From Metallyticus violacea (taxonomy: Eukaryota > Arthropoda > Insecta > Mantodea > Metallyticidae): a stretch of 64,000 nt of DNA. Where the stretch lies: NCBI GenBank assembly GCA_030762175.1, contig CM060842.1:49862001-49926000 (forward strand). The letters run 5' to 3'. A program made the translations under genes and the position numbers. Every line of letters begins with the position of its first letter. The first letter of the stretch is position 1. The notes under the pieces are model-generated. The model ran no database searches. It saw nothing but the letters and a program-made list of their open reading frames with translations, and was not told the DNA's origin. Below, one piece after another: positions 1-10,832 of the stretch.

Positions 1-1683
1 AGCAATCGAGTTAGTATTAAAAAAATCCGATCAGATCTACGATCAGATCTGAAGACAACCTAAATGGAAAAACGCAGAAATTAAAAGGGGAAAACATAGC
101 TGAATACACACCCTATTAAATATTTTTTAATTTTATTACATATAGTTTCAAAATTTTATCACAGTCAAAAAAAAAAAAAGGCAATAAATAAAGAAATGTC
201 AGGAATTTGTAACATTTAATAATGGATACTTGATAGTAGAAAGATGCAAAGTGCTATTTTTTTAAAAAAAATAAAATAATTTAGTAAAAGGTGTTAAGTG
301 CCAAGGAACAATAGATATAAATACAGCTAAGTCTAGAGATGAAGTACAAGACCTGAAGATAGCAGTGGTGCTAATATTCCAAGCTCTCTCATAATATAGG
401 CGCAATGTACCGTTCATTTGTTTTGATTTCCTTCCATGCGATGTAATAGTGAAGTTGCTTGTTTGTGATAATAAATAGCAAAGTTTGTACAAGAAGGATT
501 CTTAAGTGCGTTATTCTCTATGAATAAATAATATGAAAATACTTGTACTCAAAGACGATTGTTATGAAAAGTAATATCAGCTCATCTAAATTCTTCACAG
601 TGACAATAGTGATTGATTCGTAGCATGCCTACAAATAATAGCCGCCAACTATCTTGATACAGTTTTGGTGTTTCTTTGTATGATACACTTGAGTGTTATA
701 TGAAGTGAAATTGCATTTTGCGTTAATGGTTTTGAATTCAGGAGTTACAAACAAGGAAAAAGTTATTGAATGGAGTGACAAGTGTGGTGCCCAAAACGAG
801 AATATTATGTTAGGGTTTGTTTTTCTGTTTAAAAATGGGTTATTTGATATTATAGTAGACATAGCTTCCTTGCTTATCATTCTGATTTCGGCTCTGCACA
901 AAGGCATATACTTCCAGTGATGGTGGTTCCAGTGATGGTGGAGGTAAAAACGTTCAAAGTTCCTGTAAGCAATGAAAATTTCTTCGATAACCAAACTGTG
1001 GCAGATAAGATCATTAGTACAAAAACTTGTATTTCTAAAGCTGTCAGCATAACCCATGACTCATCAGCATTATGAAATAATCGTAGAGTCAGATTGAGGC
1101 TGGCTATAAAGTTAGAAAAGCAAACCCATAAAAGACATGCGATCAGCAGTGTTGGATCTTAGCTTCTCTGTGAGTTCTATACCAGCTGAAAAAAGAACAA
1201 TTTGAAAGTTACTTGGCCAAGAGGAACATAAAGAATACTTTTTGCAAATCTGTTAACTAAATGGAATAAAGCACCGGTTAAAATGTTGCACGCCTTTCAT
1301 AAATTATGACTTTTATTTCCCATTGTGTTCATTTTTATTTTATCGTCACAATCCATTGATACTTATTGATCAAAAGTTGTAATTTGTGCCTCAGAAATAA
1401 ATTCCGTAAATTGTTTCACATCAATTAAATAATTTGTCGTTTTCAAATTTGGAAATAACTGAAGTGTTTATTGATTATTTATCAGCCGTTTGTCTTAGAG
1501 AAAAAAAAATATTGCAGTTTCCATAACAAGGTGATTTACATGTAATGTTACACTCTCAACGTTTGTCATGAGAAATTATTTATACTTTGGTAAAATTAAA
1601 AAGGTTTTCTACTTTAAAAACTTCAAAGAGTATGTGTAAATATACGTGTTTTATACATATATTATCATTACATTTCAGAGTTC
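1..1683. other. AT-rich spacer, no gene recognised
   Basis: I see no recognisable gene or element in this stretch. Open frames up to about 140 codons occur at 629-1057 (minus) and 262-492 (minus), but they have no recognisable domain, no codon bias and no splice context, and they look like chance openings. A short direct repeat, 'ccagtgatggtgg', occurs twice near 910-940. Confidence 0.6.
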
Positions 1684-1935
1684 GTCCTGGTGGTCTAGCG
1701 CTAACCATGCTTGCCTCGCAGAACCAAGGTTACGGCGATGGATTGTTTTAGGGCGTAAAAAGCCTATGGTTTCCTTTGTAAAGGAAGTAAAGCCGTTGGT
1801 CCCGTGTCATAGATTTACGGCACGTAAAAGGCTTGAAAAAATGGACTCTGAGCGAAATTTATTGGCCATTTCACGCCCTGAATTGAATGGGGCGCTAATG
1901 ACCAGAGCTGTTATTAAACCGTCATACCGTCAGAG
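1684..1935 (+). mobile_element. tRNA-derived SINE, family B, diverged copy
   Basis: The copy starts with a decayed tRNA-like head ('cctggtggtctagcgctaacca') and continues with the family body: 'gggcgtaaaaa', a 'ttcctttgtaaaggaagtaaagccg' region, 'tcccgtgtc', 'tttacggcac', 'tttcacgccctgaattgaatgg' and 'gcgctaatgacc'. The same order recurs in five other copies in this window, near 26.0, 37.0, 43.3, 55.0 and 58.1 kb. This is the most diverged of the six: the B box is not recognisable and no target-site duplication is visible. SINEs are short Pol III-transcribed elements mobilised by a LINE; this copy looks inert. The exact 3' end is uncertain. Confidence 0.75.
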
Positions 1936-1965
1936 CAATGCCTATAAATTTGGTAAAATTTAACG

Positions 1966-3080
1966 GATGCCTCCTTTACAGGGCCAGATAGCATATTACG
2001 TTAGAACATGTAAAATATAGTTGATAGGAAGAAAACTAAATAAAAAAGCTCTGGAAGATGTAAATGAATAGAGGCGGGTTGTGAATTTAAAAAAGCTGTT
2101 TAAGTCGCAACATTTCGAAGTAGAACCAAGTGAATTTATTAACAGGTTCCTAATCCGCCGCTCTTGCGTTTACCCAGCAGTTGACAGTAGAAAGCACAGG
2201 CCAAGATAGATTCAGTTACTACAGATGGTCACTCGTGTAAATTGACTGGAGAGTTGTGACCTGCACGATCATGGTGTTATAACATGCACATTGTTGAGTC
2301 TATTTAACTACACGGATTATGATCCGCGCAGCTTAGTGGAAAGGCGTTCACACATTTCACGATGTAATTTACAGGCAATTTCTTCCACTTAGGATGTCGT
2401 GACATTGCAGTTATGCAGAAAATACAAGCTGTTTATACACGTCAGAATCTTCAGAGTGGGGAAGGAAAGGAATAACAAATTTCAAGGTGCGTCACCATGG
2501 TGTAAGGTATATTGTTAACTGCAGCGAAAGAAGTGTTACCAAGCATTGCACAGCAACTTAAAGTAGTTATTATTATATCAGTTCCTACAAAGGAGACGTG
2601 ACAAGCTAAGCGATGCGCAATTGAAAAATGGTAGTGGGGTCTCTGATGACGTGATTCGCGTGAGGGTTACTTCCAGCATGATGGAGCTCTTTCTCACTGT
2701 CGGGTTGGCTTACTGCGCGTAAAATGCAAGATGGATGTTGTTTAAATGCAATTTATTTACTAATTTATTTATGTTCTTGTATTTTTTCATTTAAGAAAGT
2801 TCGGTGCATATTTCACTCAAGAATATATGATAATTTATTAATGCGTTCACATCTCTGTTTTGCATTCTACCGTACCACCATTCGTATGAAGGTTTCTACA
2901 TTACAGAAACACTGAATCTGAGGATATGAACAGAATAAGACAGTTATGGGGCAAACCTTTTTCTTTTTCTTCTTCTTTTAAAAAAATGTTGGCTTGAAAG
3001 TTTACATAGGCAAAATAGGAGGGTTACTATCATATTGCGCATCAAAATATTTTTCATTTTGACTCCTGAAAATGTGGGTA
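1966..3080. other. spacer, nothing recognised
   Basis: This is AT-rich DNA with a slightly more GC-balanced middle (about 2140-2720). No open frame has recognisable homology, and no repeat family from elsewhere in the window is visible here. Confidence 0.55.
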
Positions 3081-3089
3081 GCAAAACAA

Positions 3090-3760
3090 ACCTCAACACA
3101 TGCAGAGGGCAAATGCTTCCGGATGCTCTTGGTCTCCAAGTTTGCTTATCTCTCCAGTCTGCCCTTGCTTGTTTATGACATTTTATTTATTTCCTTATTT
3201 TAACAAAATATTTACCTGTCTTATTATCCATGCTGTACTTGGTAATTGTTTTTGCTGTTTCCTTTATATTTTATTTTATTGTACATGTTTATGTTTATAT
3301 TTCCTGATTTTTGAATTGCTACTTATTGCTTCTATTTTTCTTTTCCGTTAATTTGTCCACTTTTTGTGTGTGTTTATGTTTATGTATTTTCCTCTACCTG
3401 GCCATATTGCCTAGTTTTTCGGTTCTTCGTTCCCTGTATTTCATTTTATTCATTTTGGTTTGTCCCTGTCCATTTTTATCTACATACGCTGAACTTATCT
3501 CTTTTTAGCATTTTTATTTATTTGTTTTTTATAGTTTGTTTATTACATTTTATGACGTGTCTTAGCTAATTATACTTGCCTGTTCGTATATTTTCTAGTA
3601 CTTTTATTCATATTTAATTATTCTTGTTTGTTATTTGAAATTTTTTGTATTGCATACTTTCGGTTTGTATTGTAAATTTTTATTTGCTATTATCATTTAT
3701 ATATTTTTTGTGTGTTTCGTTTTATTAATGCTATCTCTGAGTTAAACTGTTTTAGCTCAT
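3090..3760. other. T-rich, A-poor tract
   Basis: On the plus strand this stretch is strongly enriched in T over A, with frequent C, so all plus frames translate to Phe/Leu/Ser-rich hydrophobic strings. This is compositional rather than membrane-protein coding: overlapping frames look equally hydrophobic. Similar T-rich stretches follow LINE coding ends at 8440-8560 and 60030-60110, so a LINE 3' untranslated region is one possible origin. No terminal sequence confirms it. Confidence 0.4.
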
Positions 3761-4019
3761 CCAGGGCGTGGTCACACTTCTTGGCTTCACACGTGGAACT
3801 ATTTAGTTGCATTATATATTTAATTGTATATTTATTATTCTTTAAAATCCTTTAAATTGCTGAGTGTGTTTGTTTACTTTAAAACGTAACCCCATTCTTT
3901 CCTCTCGCCTGAAGCCTCCGGTTCACTGCTACAGTAATATTCCTTAAAGCAGTTTGGTGTACGGTGTGTGGTATACTATATGGGCGCCAATTTTGAAGCG
4001 GGTTTGTCTATGGGGACTA

Positions 4020-4835
4020 GTTGGTCGCCAATTATGAAACAATTTATTTGATAACCGCCATATTTTGTAGTGGAGTATCGTTAATTGATTATTGATCGCT
4101 TCGATGTTGTTGCCCACGTTTCATGACAATAATATTTAAGGGTTTTATTCGACATTTTGTGACTCGTGCTCAACAGGACTGGGAGAGGATGTCAACTGTG
4201 TAAATAATTAGCAATACGATCTAATATATATATGATAATTTATTATTCCCAAGATCATTTGGTGCGTCTGATGTTCTACGTACAATAGAACAGTTAGCTA
4301 CGTCGAATATAAATGTAGCTGCTGTGATTTCCTAGAAGACAAACTGAATCTGATTATATAACTATCTGAACTGCATTGATTGAACTGAATATGTGAACTG
4401 TCGACATGAACTGAGTTGAACTCATCATATGCCTAATTGAGTTATTGAACTGCCTCTCTCTGCTTTAACTGATGAATTGGTCTATCCGACGGATGCCCCA
4501 GCAGAGCAAACGCCTCTTTATACATTCGGTTCAAATTAACTAGATGTTGGCTTTACAAAGCCCATAAGGTTCACCAAGTACGCGCAAGTTTTGCGCCTCT
4601 TGCACCCGTCAAAGTATGCCACCCTCTATTATTTGAAAGTTGAAAACATTTATTTACATTGGTTGGTTTAAACTTAACTGTACAACCGGCTGGCGAGATC
4701 ATTGCCCTATCGTATTCGAAACCTGGCCTTTATTAACCCTTTCAAATCTTTAGCTCTTTTAAGAAGTAGCACACACGTCCCTTTCCTTTGCACAGCTGTT
4801 TATGGTCTCCTTGGCTCTGTGCCGTTTCTGACTGG
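4020..4835 (-). mobile_element. LTR-like repeat, copy 1 (solo LTR relic)
   Basis: This stretch is similar along most of its length to 49310-50295, in the same orientation. Shared landmarks include 'gatcgcttcg.tgttgttgccc', 'ccccagcagagcaaacgc', 'ggttggtttaaa' and 'tttattaaccct'. On the minus strand the inner edge is followed by a primer-binding-like motif, TTGGCGACCAAC (compare TTGGTGCCCAAC in copy 2), resembling the TGGCGCCC-type site downstream of many 5' LTRs. No gag, protease or reverse transcriptase is readable next to it. I read it as an LTR with a stub of internal DNA. The outer boundary and class (Gypsy or BEL) are not settled. Confidence 0.5.
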
Positions 4836-4894
4836 GCTACACCAGAGAACTTTCTCTTTTCACGACATATAATTTAACATATTAAAGGTATACG

Positions 4895-4909
4895 CGCACA
4901 CACACACAC

Positions 4910-4956
<47 letters not shown>

Positions 4957-4970
4957 CATATATATATAAT
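4895..4970. repeat. compound (AC)n(AT)n microsatellite
   Basis: There are about 22 CA units, with one internal 'cg' interruption, followed directly by TA units with a 'tac' interruption. It lies just outside the outer edge of the LTR-like repeat at 4020-4835. Confidence 0.9.
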
Positions 4971-5800
4971 ATTTGCATTATTAATTAAAACAAAATATAA
5001 TGATGAAACGTACAACATATACATTATATTTATATTTTATTGGGGGTGGGCCGTAGGAACTGTGAGCTGTTTCATGCTTCCTATCCCAAATTCAAGCTAA
5101 AGGCACTAGAATTTTGGGCTTTAGCTGTAACATAAACGGCTTAACGCCGTAATCTGTTGATGAATATCAGTTGTGAAGCTAACGATTTTTACATTTATTA
5201 GCTTCTTTCTTTGCATAGATTTTTTAAATGTATTAAATCCAACTGAATATATTAATATTTTAATCAAATTATGGCGTTTTATCAGCTTGTAATGTAGACT
5301 CTAATTGTAGACTAATCTGCTAGAAAGATTGTATGCTTATGCATTTTATTTTCAAGATCTAAAATGAAGTATGTATGAAGGAACTTAACTACAGAAGAAT
5401 GTAGCAACTGAACGATCTAGGGAGCTTTTACCATCGTCACACTGGCAGTTCTAGGATAAATATTTTTTTAACAGTATTGCTCCTCATTTTCGTGCAAATG
5501 CTTATGCTGTATTATAAGAATATAAACTGATAATTTAATGCATTTATTACTTACATGCTTATATTATATGGTGAATTGAAGTCAGTGTGCTCTCTGTGAG
5601 GCGGGCTCGTCAATGAGATATGTAGTGGTGATCTTTCTTTTTCTCAATTGAAGTCGCTTATAAGTTACTAAAGTGTTCTCCGCTCATAGTTATGGTTATG
5701 GTTATCGAGAAATCTCTCCGCAGCCATTGTGTAGTCGAAATTTCACTAGGGAGGCGAATTCGGGTGGCAGCATTGACCGCACACTGATTATTATACCATA
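4971..5800. other. AT-rich spacer
   Basis: I see no gene here. The open frames overlapping 5658-5927 belong partly to the end of the pogo-like element that begins near 5803. Confidence 0.5.
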
Positions 5801-5802
5801 TT

Positions 5803-6566
5803 ACGCGAATATAATGCGCACCTTTTTGTCCAAATGTACTATTCAAAATTGTGGTGCCAATTAGATTCAATGGCATATTAGATTCGAGTGCAAATCCGCT
5901 ACGTAGTTCGCCGGTAACTTTATTCAAATTTGTCGTTTACTGCATCATAATGCATTGCTGCAATTCTTGTCTTCGATACACTTACTGTTAGCCTATTTAT
6001 TGCATACAGCGTTTGAATGGTTGATAGTCACGAAATGGAGGGCAAACAGAAAAGAACATCTTATGATACTGCTTTCAAGCGTGAAGTAATTCTTTATACT
6101 GAAAACAATTGTAACAGAAAGACAAAAAGAGAGTTCAATGTAGCTGAGAGCAACGTTCGCTTCTGGCGGCTACAGAAATTGCCTTTATTTGCAACTAAAG
6201 CAAGCAGGAAGAAATTTATTGGTCCTCGCAAAGGAAGACATCCTGACATTGAAGCAAAATTTTTGGAGCTCGTACATGAAAGGAGGAAGAATGGGCAACC
6301 TGTGACTAGTGACATCAAAAGAAATAACTTTTTCTTCTTTGACCTACGCGAACTGTTCTGGCAACAGCACGAGTGATGGATTTTTGTCCTACGTGCTTCA
6401 AGATGTAACAATAGTCGACTTATAACTTCTATCTGTTGATTTTTTTATGAAGCGGACGGGCTTACCACTAAGAACTCGTACAACTGTTTCCGAAAATCAA
6501 ATTTTTATGATTTTAAGTTTCAAATTTGGGTGCGCATTACATTTGATGGCGCATTAAATTCGTGTT
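5803..6566 (+). mobile_element. Non-autonomous pogo/Tigger-like element, copy A
   Basis: This is a 760-bp element whose ends are inverted relatives: the left end reads 'TA cgcgaatataatgcgcacc' and the right end, reverse-complemented, reads 'TA acacgaatttaatgcgcc'. TA flanks both sides, as expected for the Tc1/mariner superfamily. It contains the first ~100 codons of a transposase (see 6017-6376) and then a short 3' remnant, so the DDE catalytic core has been deleted. A second copy with the same structure lies in opposite orientation at 9891-10624. The 3' end carries two 'taatgcgc' motifs and the 5' end one, which may be transposase-binding sites. Confidence 0.75.
6017..6376 (+). pseudogene. 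Truncated pogo-like transposase (HTH region only)
   Basis: The 119-codon frame begins MVDSHEMEGKQKRTSYDTAF. Residues ~10-60 look like the N-terminal helix-turn-helix of pogo/Tigger/CENP-B-type proteins (KREVILY..N.....KREFNVAESNVRFWR). Residues ~68-100 (GPRKGRHPDIEAK.LELVHERRKNGQPVTSD) look like the start of the second, CENP-B-type HTH. After VTSDI the sequence jumps to an Asn/Phe-rich stretch and stops, so no DDE domain remains; intact relatives are several hundred residues. I chose the first ATG because it sits upstream of the conserved block; copy B has lost it. DNA binding is possible but transposition activity is not. Confidence 0.75.
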
Positions 6567-8030
6567 AACATTTATTATGTCCATGGAATACCTTAGAAAC
6601 GGTGGGTGAATTGCCTGCTAAAAACCGGTTTCAAAGGAAGGAAGAAATGTCAGAAATGTAGAAGTACTAATTTTTTTCCTCTGCGGCGCATATGAGGAGG
6701 AACTTGCCGATGACCCCGTTAGTTCTCAGGTATGTTTCGGAAATTCATTGTTGGAAAACTTAGTTCTGGCTTGGCAATATAAACAGGAAGTTCACATTTT
6801 TAAATAAATATTCCATCTGCTTGAAACACTTCCATTTTGTTAATTTAGGGGTTAATTTCATAGTGTATTTAACTTTTCGAGAAAAGGAGCTCTATTCATT
6901 TTCGTGTTATGTAATTCCGCATTTATTTGCTATTTCTGTTCCTTCATGGTCAATTCATCAATCCCAACTTCTTTTATTAACATTTTAGTTACGAGTTAGG
7001 TACGTTCTCATATTCTGTTCTTGAACACTAGAGATGTAATGGAGAGTTAATTAAAGCACACTAATAATAATTAAACAATATCAAGTTAAATAAATTGAAT
7101 TTTCTCCTGCTACCTTGTACTATTAGAATATAATTTAAGTTCGTAGGCCACACAAGCAAAACGAATAAAAATTCGTTATATCTATCTATATCTATATATA
7201 TCTACCTATTATTATCTATCTATTATTCGTTATATCTATATATATCTACCTATTTAGTGGTACTGTGAACTTTGAACACCAGATTTCATGAAAAATCATG
7301 TCTAAGCGTTGATATAGACGGAAATGCGTAATTTTACTGCTGGCCATTAAAATTTCAACGTCAAAAGAGATGCGTTAAAACGACCCCAAATTCTCTCAAA
7401 AGGAACTAGCATGGCTTGTCAAAATGCGTCCACAGCAAAACGAGTATGGGATAATGGATCTAGGTAGGACAAACATACAGATGTGAATAATCCCAACGAC
7501 TTTTTCAAACAACCGAACAAAAAGAGAGGTGTCATTTCCAATTGGCTATTATGAACGCGCATCAAATATTGCAGTTTTAAAGGCAGCAGAATAGCTTCCA
7601 AAGGTCCTCCAACTTCATCTACAAATTCGACATTTTACAAACACTCACAAGCATAGGATTTAGTCTATGAACATGGCAGTGAATGTACCGGCAGGTGTTT
7701 TCCGACATCTTCCTAACCTAACAGTGTTTCCGTCACTGTACCATCAACAGTTTTTCTACTGTTTCTCGTAGTTTTCTTTTTCTTTTGAATAATTATATGA
7801 TGTCTAGTCCGATTTGTTAGTTATGCAGTTAGCAATATACCAGTAAGCAGGGATGCACTAAGATAAAATTTTAATGTAAAAATACGCAGAAATACTAGCA
7901 CTAGTAAAGCACTAGGGGGATCGGGTGGAGACCCTGCACAAGTTATAGACACAGAATGTTCATAACTGTGTGCCAAATGATGCACCCATAATGCAGCAGT
8001 GTCGACGTGCCTACAACAGCAACATGGCTC
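6567..8030. other. spacer with short TATC-type repeat
   Basis: No gene is recognised. An imperfect tandem of 'tatctatatctatatatatctacc' units lies at about 7176-7252. The 60-codon minus frame at 7419-7601 has no recognisable domain. The 3' part (about 7640-8030) may be diverged 5' LINE sequence joined to the next element, but I cannot show this. Confidence 0.45.
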
Positions 8031-8698
8031 AAGGCAACGAGGCAGAAAAGGTTTCACTGGAGATGCAATCGGATTTGAAAATCATATGGGGGATGGAACA
8101 TTCAAACAGGGATCACACTCAGCAGTCATGGGCTCACTTGGTTTAGGTTAGGCATTTGGCGGATGATTAAAGTAACAGACAGAGAGGGTACGAGAATCTG
8201 CCCTATATGTGCGGAGAAAGAATCTTGGGAACATATTCTGGCATACTGCAAGGGGACGGAAGAATGGAGGAAGAGTGGGGAAGAGGGCACTGGCAGTGCT
8301 GGACTTTGCTGGCAGATAGGAAGGAGGAAGAGGGAGTAGTAAAGTGTTTAAATAAAGTCAGACAGCTCAGATCGGAAGAGGCAGACATACGGGGTAGGGG
8401 AACATGAGTCACAATATATAGTAAACATGTGAGGAAATATAATTTATTTACTTTTGTGTTGTTTTTATTTTCTGTTTATTTTATTTAGACATTTAAATGT
8501 TTTTTCTGTTATATATTGCTTCTTTTTTATTGATTTATTTAATTATAATATCGTTTGTCTCTGAAGTGTTAAATATTGGTTTATGCAGTTTCATGTATTT
8601 CTTTGTATATTGTGAAAGCACGTATGGGTCCCAGTATCCTTGTCAAATGTATGAGTTAGATTTGCAAAAATATATTTTGTAAACAAATATACTACTAT

Positions 8699-8700
<2 letters not shown>
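8031..8700 (+). mobile_element. LINE 3' end, copy 1 (5'-truncated)
   Basis: The sequence encodes the C-terminal cysteine/histidine segment found at the end of many non-LTR retrotransposon ORF2 proteins: KVTDREGTRICPICAEKESW followed by EHILAYC, a CxxC...H...C pattern. The frame is broken: the 66-codon plus frame at 8207-8407 runs in a different register, and no upstream reverse transcriptase is readable. The coding end is followed by a T-rich 3' UTR (8440-8560) and a terminus 'aaatatattttgtaaacaaata' that leads into a trinucleotide tail. The same segment occurs at 59100-59745. The clade (R1/Jockey-like is my guess) is not established. Confidence 0.7.
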
Positions 8701-8762
<62 letters not shown>

Positions 8763-8806
8763 GATACTGCTACTACTACTTCTACTACTACTACTGCTAC
8801 TACTAT

Positions 8807-8857
<51 letters not shown>

Positions 8858-8925
8858 GACTGCCACCATCACCATCACCTCCATCACCACTACTACTACT
8901 TCTACTACTACTACTCTGTTTCCTT
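8688..8925 (+). repeat. (ACT)n trinucleotide tail of LINE
   Basis: This is about 230 bp of ACT/CTA repeats with interruptions ('gatactgctact', 'cttctact', 'gccaccatcaccatcacc'). It begins exactly at the 3' terminus of the LINE at 8031-8700, so it is best read as that element's simple-repeat tail, later expanded. Its complement opens a spurious poly-valine frame. Confidence 0.85.
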
Positions 8926-9618
8926 AATTCAAATCTAGACGGTGGTAAATATTTTTTGAGTTGTTTAAGGCTGTTAGTGGAAATTGCATTGTTACATTAA
9001 TATATGTGCCTGATTTCTATTGCCATTTATATTTTCTAAAGTTCGTTTTTTCGAAATTTGAAAATTTCAGACATTTGGGTGGACTGATTCGCTAAAACGA
9101 TCATTGCATGATAAGCTTAACTAATACAATAGGCTCTGGTCAAATTGACATTAATTATATATAATCGACTTTGCTATTAGTTCTTGTCAATAATCCTTTA
9201 AATAGTGTGATAGCAATAAACTAAAAACTTATTTTAAGTCTTAACGATCTTGGTCAACTGCCAAGAATCCTGAGGTAAAAGTAGATAATGATTAATAGGT
9301 ACAAAAATTTGTATAATTTTTTTTAAATTCCACTCACACTCATTTTGTAAAAGTTAAATTATGTACAATAAATAATGCATGCTTTCTCATTTTTCTTTAT
9401 TAATTTATTTTTAAATATTTTGCTGCATTTGTTCGCTTTTACTAATATTTTTACAAGTGCTTACACTCTTACAGATTGCCTGAGCGCGGCTGCTTTCTGC
9501 TTACTGCAGCCGCCGCAACCAGAAAAAGGGAGATATTAAATCGCTGTGCGTGAGGTTAGTATTTATATTTTTACTGAAAGCTAAAATGTTACTGTGTTTA
9601 AAGCGGATATTGAAAGCA
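8926..9618. other. AT-rich spacer
   Basis: Nothing is recognised here. A short GC-richer patch ('tgagcgcggctgctttctgc', about 9481-9530) precedes the mariner-like element but has no assigned role. Confidence 0.5.
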
Positions 9619-10832
9619 CTAAACTGTGTTATAAGAGATGTTGAAAATGATGCCCCTCAGTGGCAATACATTGTATCTGCATAAGAAATGTATGCATTTC
9701 ATCTAATCTTTCTTCAGTAAGAACACGACGATTCCGAACACGCTTCTTGTCATTGGGGGATCCTGTCTCTCGTAACTTTTTAACAAGTTGGCAAACATTT
9801 TCTCTACCTGGAACACGATTGTTAGGATATTTTCTTGCGAAACGCCTTACCACTTTTCTTCTAGAATCCATTAGCATATGTGACGTTTTACGAGAATATA
9901 ATGCGCTATTGAACGTGATGCGCATCCCAAATTCGAAACTCAGAACTATAAAAAACGATTTTGGGATATTGTACGGCGCCGTGGAAATATAACCGTCCGC
10001 TTCATAAAACGATCAGAACATAGAATTTATAAGGGGACTATTGTTGCATTTTGGGGCAGGTAGGACAAAATCCGTCACTCGTACTGTTGCCAGGACAGTT
10101 GGCATAGGTCAAAGAACAAAAAGATAGATATTTCTTAAGGTGTTACTAGTCACAGGTTGCCCGTTCTTCCTCCTTTCATGTACGAATTCCAGAACTTTTT
10201 TCAATGTCAGGATGTCTTCCTTTACGAGGACTGTGATTTTCTTTCTACTTGCTTTAGTTGCAAATACTGTCAATTTCTGTTACCGGCACAAGTGAAAGTT
10301 GCTCTCAGCTACATTGAACTCTCTTCCTGCCTTTCTGTTTCCATTTTTATTTCAGCATAAAGAATTACTTTACGCTTGAAAATAACACCATAAGGTGTTC
10401 TTCTCTATTTGCCCTCCATTTCGTGATTACCTACTATTCAAACGCTCTATGCAATATCAGGCCATCAATAAATGTAACGAAGTCGAGAACTGCAGCAATG
10501 ATTATGGCGTAATAAAGGATAACTTTGAATGAAGTTACCGGCGAACTGTGGAACGGATTTGCACTCGAAAATTATACTTCCCACAATTTTCAATAATACA
10601 TTTGGATAAAAAGGTACTCGTGGATATAAAACCATAATTCAAGATTATATGTAGTGGTATAACTAACGAAGAACAATTAGCACATAGTGTAAAAACCGAG
10701 TAACACACGAACGCACAATCAATCGCTGACAAACTATTCCTCATACCAACTACCAGCTACTACCTGCACATGCATTATAGACTGGCTGCTCTCAGTGCGC
10801 AACCGCGTTCAACTGCCCCATAGCTCAAATAA
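9619..10832 (-). mobile_element. Mariner-like element, internally deleted, split by a pogo-like insertion
   Basis: On the minus strand the left segment (9619-9890) encodes a transposase N-terminal stretch (VVRRFARKYPNNRVPGREN, then LVKKLRETGSPNDKKRVRNR and VLTEERLDEM) joined almost directly to the C-terminal tail (QCIATEGHHFQHLL), so the catalytic core is deleted. The right segment (10625-10832) continues the same element, including 'gtggtataactaacgaagaacaat' and 'ctgcacatgcatta'. Both segments align to the uninterrupted copy at 15263-15679. The pogo-like element at 9891-10624 sits between them. Outer borders are estimated from where the two copies stop matching. Confidence 0.7.
9891..10624 (-). 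mobile_element. Non-autonomous pogo/Tigger-like element, copy B
   Basis: This is a reverse-orientation copy of the 5803-6566 element, with matching ends (left 'cgagaatataatgcgc', right 'ggtactcgtgg') and TA on both sides (9889-9890 and 10625-10626). On the minus strand the transposase fragment (about 10100-10430) aligns with copy A, but the first ATG is ATA and an early glutamine codon is TAG, so it cannot make even the truncated protein from the original start. The internal deletion junction, just after the VTS codons, is at the same place as in copy A, so both derive from one deleted ancestor. Confidence 0.75.

Noticed and set aside
629..1057. A 142-codon minus frame as a host gene
   Set aside because: It has no recognisable domain, irregular composition, an opposing open frame of similar quality, and no supporting context.
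3100..3569. Hydrophobic, membrane-protein-like frames
   Set aside because: All overlapping plus frames are equally Phe/Leu-rich because of T-rich composition; there is no signal peptide logic or conserved motif.
8591..8890. A 99-codon minus frame rich in valine
   Set aside because: It is the translation of the ACT/AGT triplet tail of the LINE and has no independent coding evidence.
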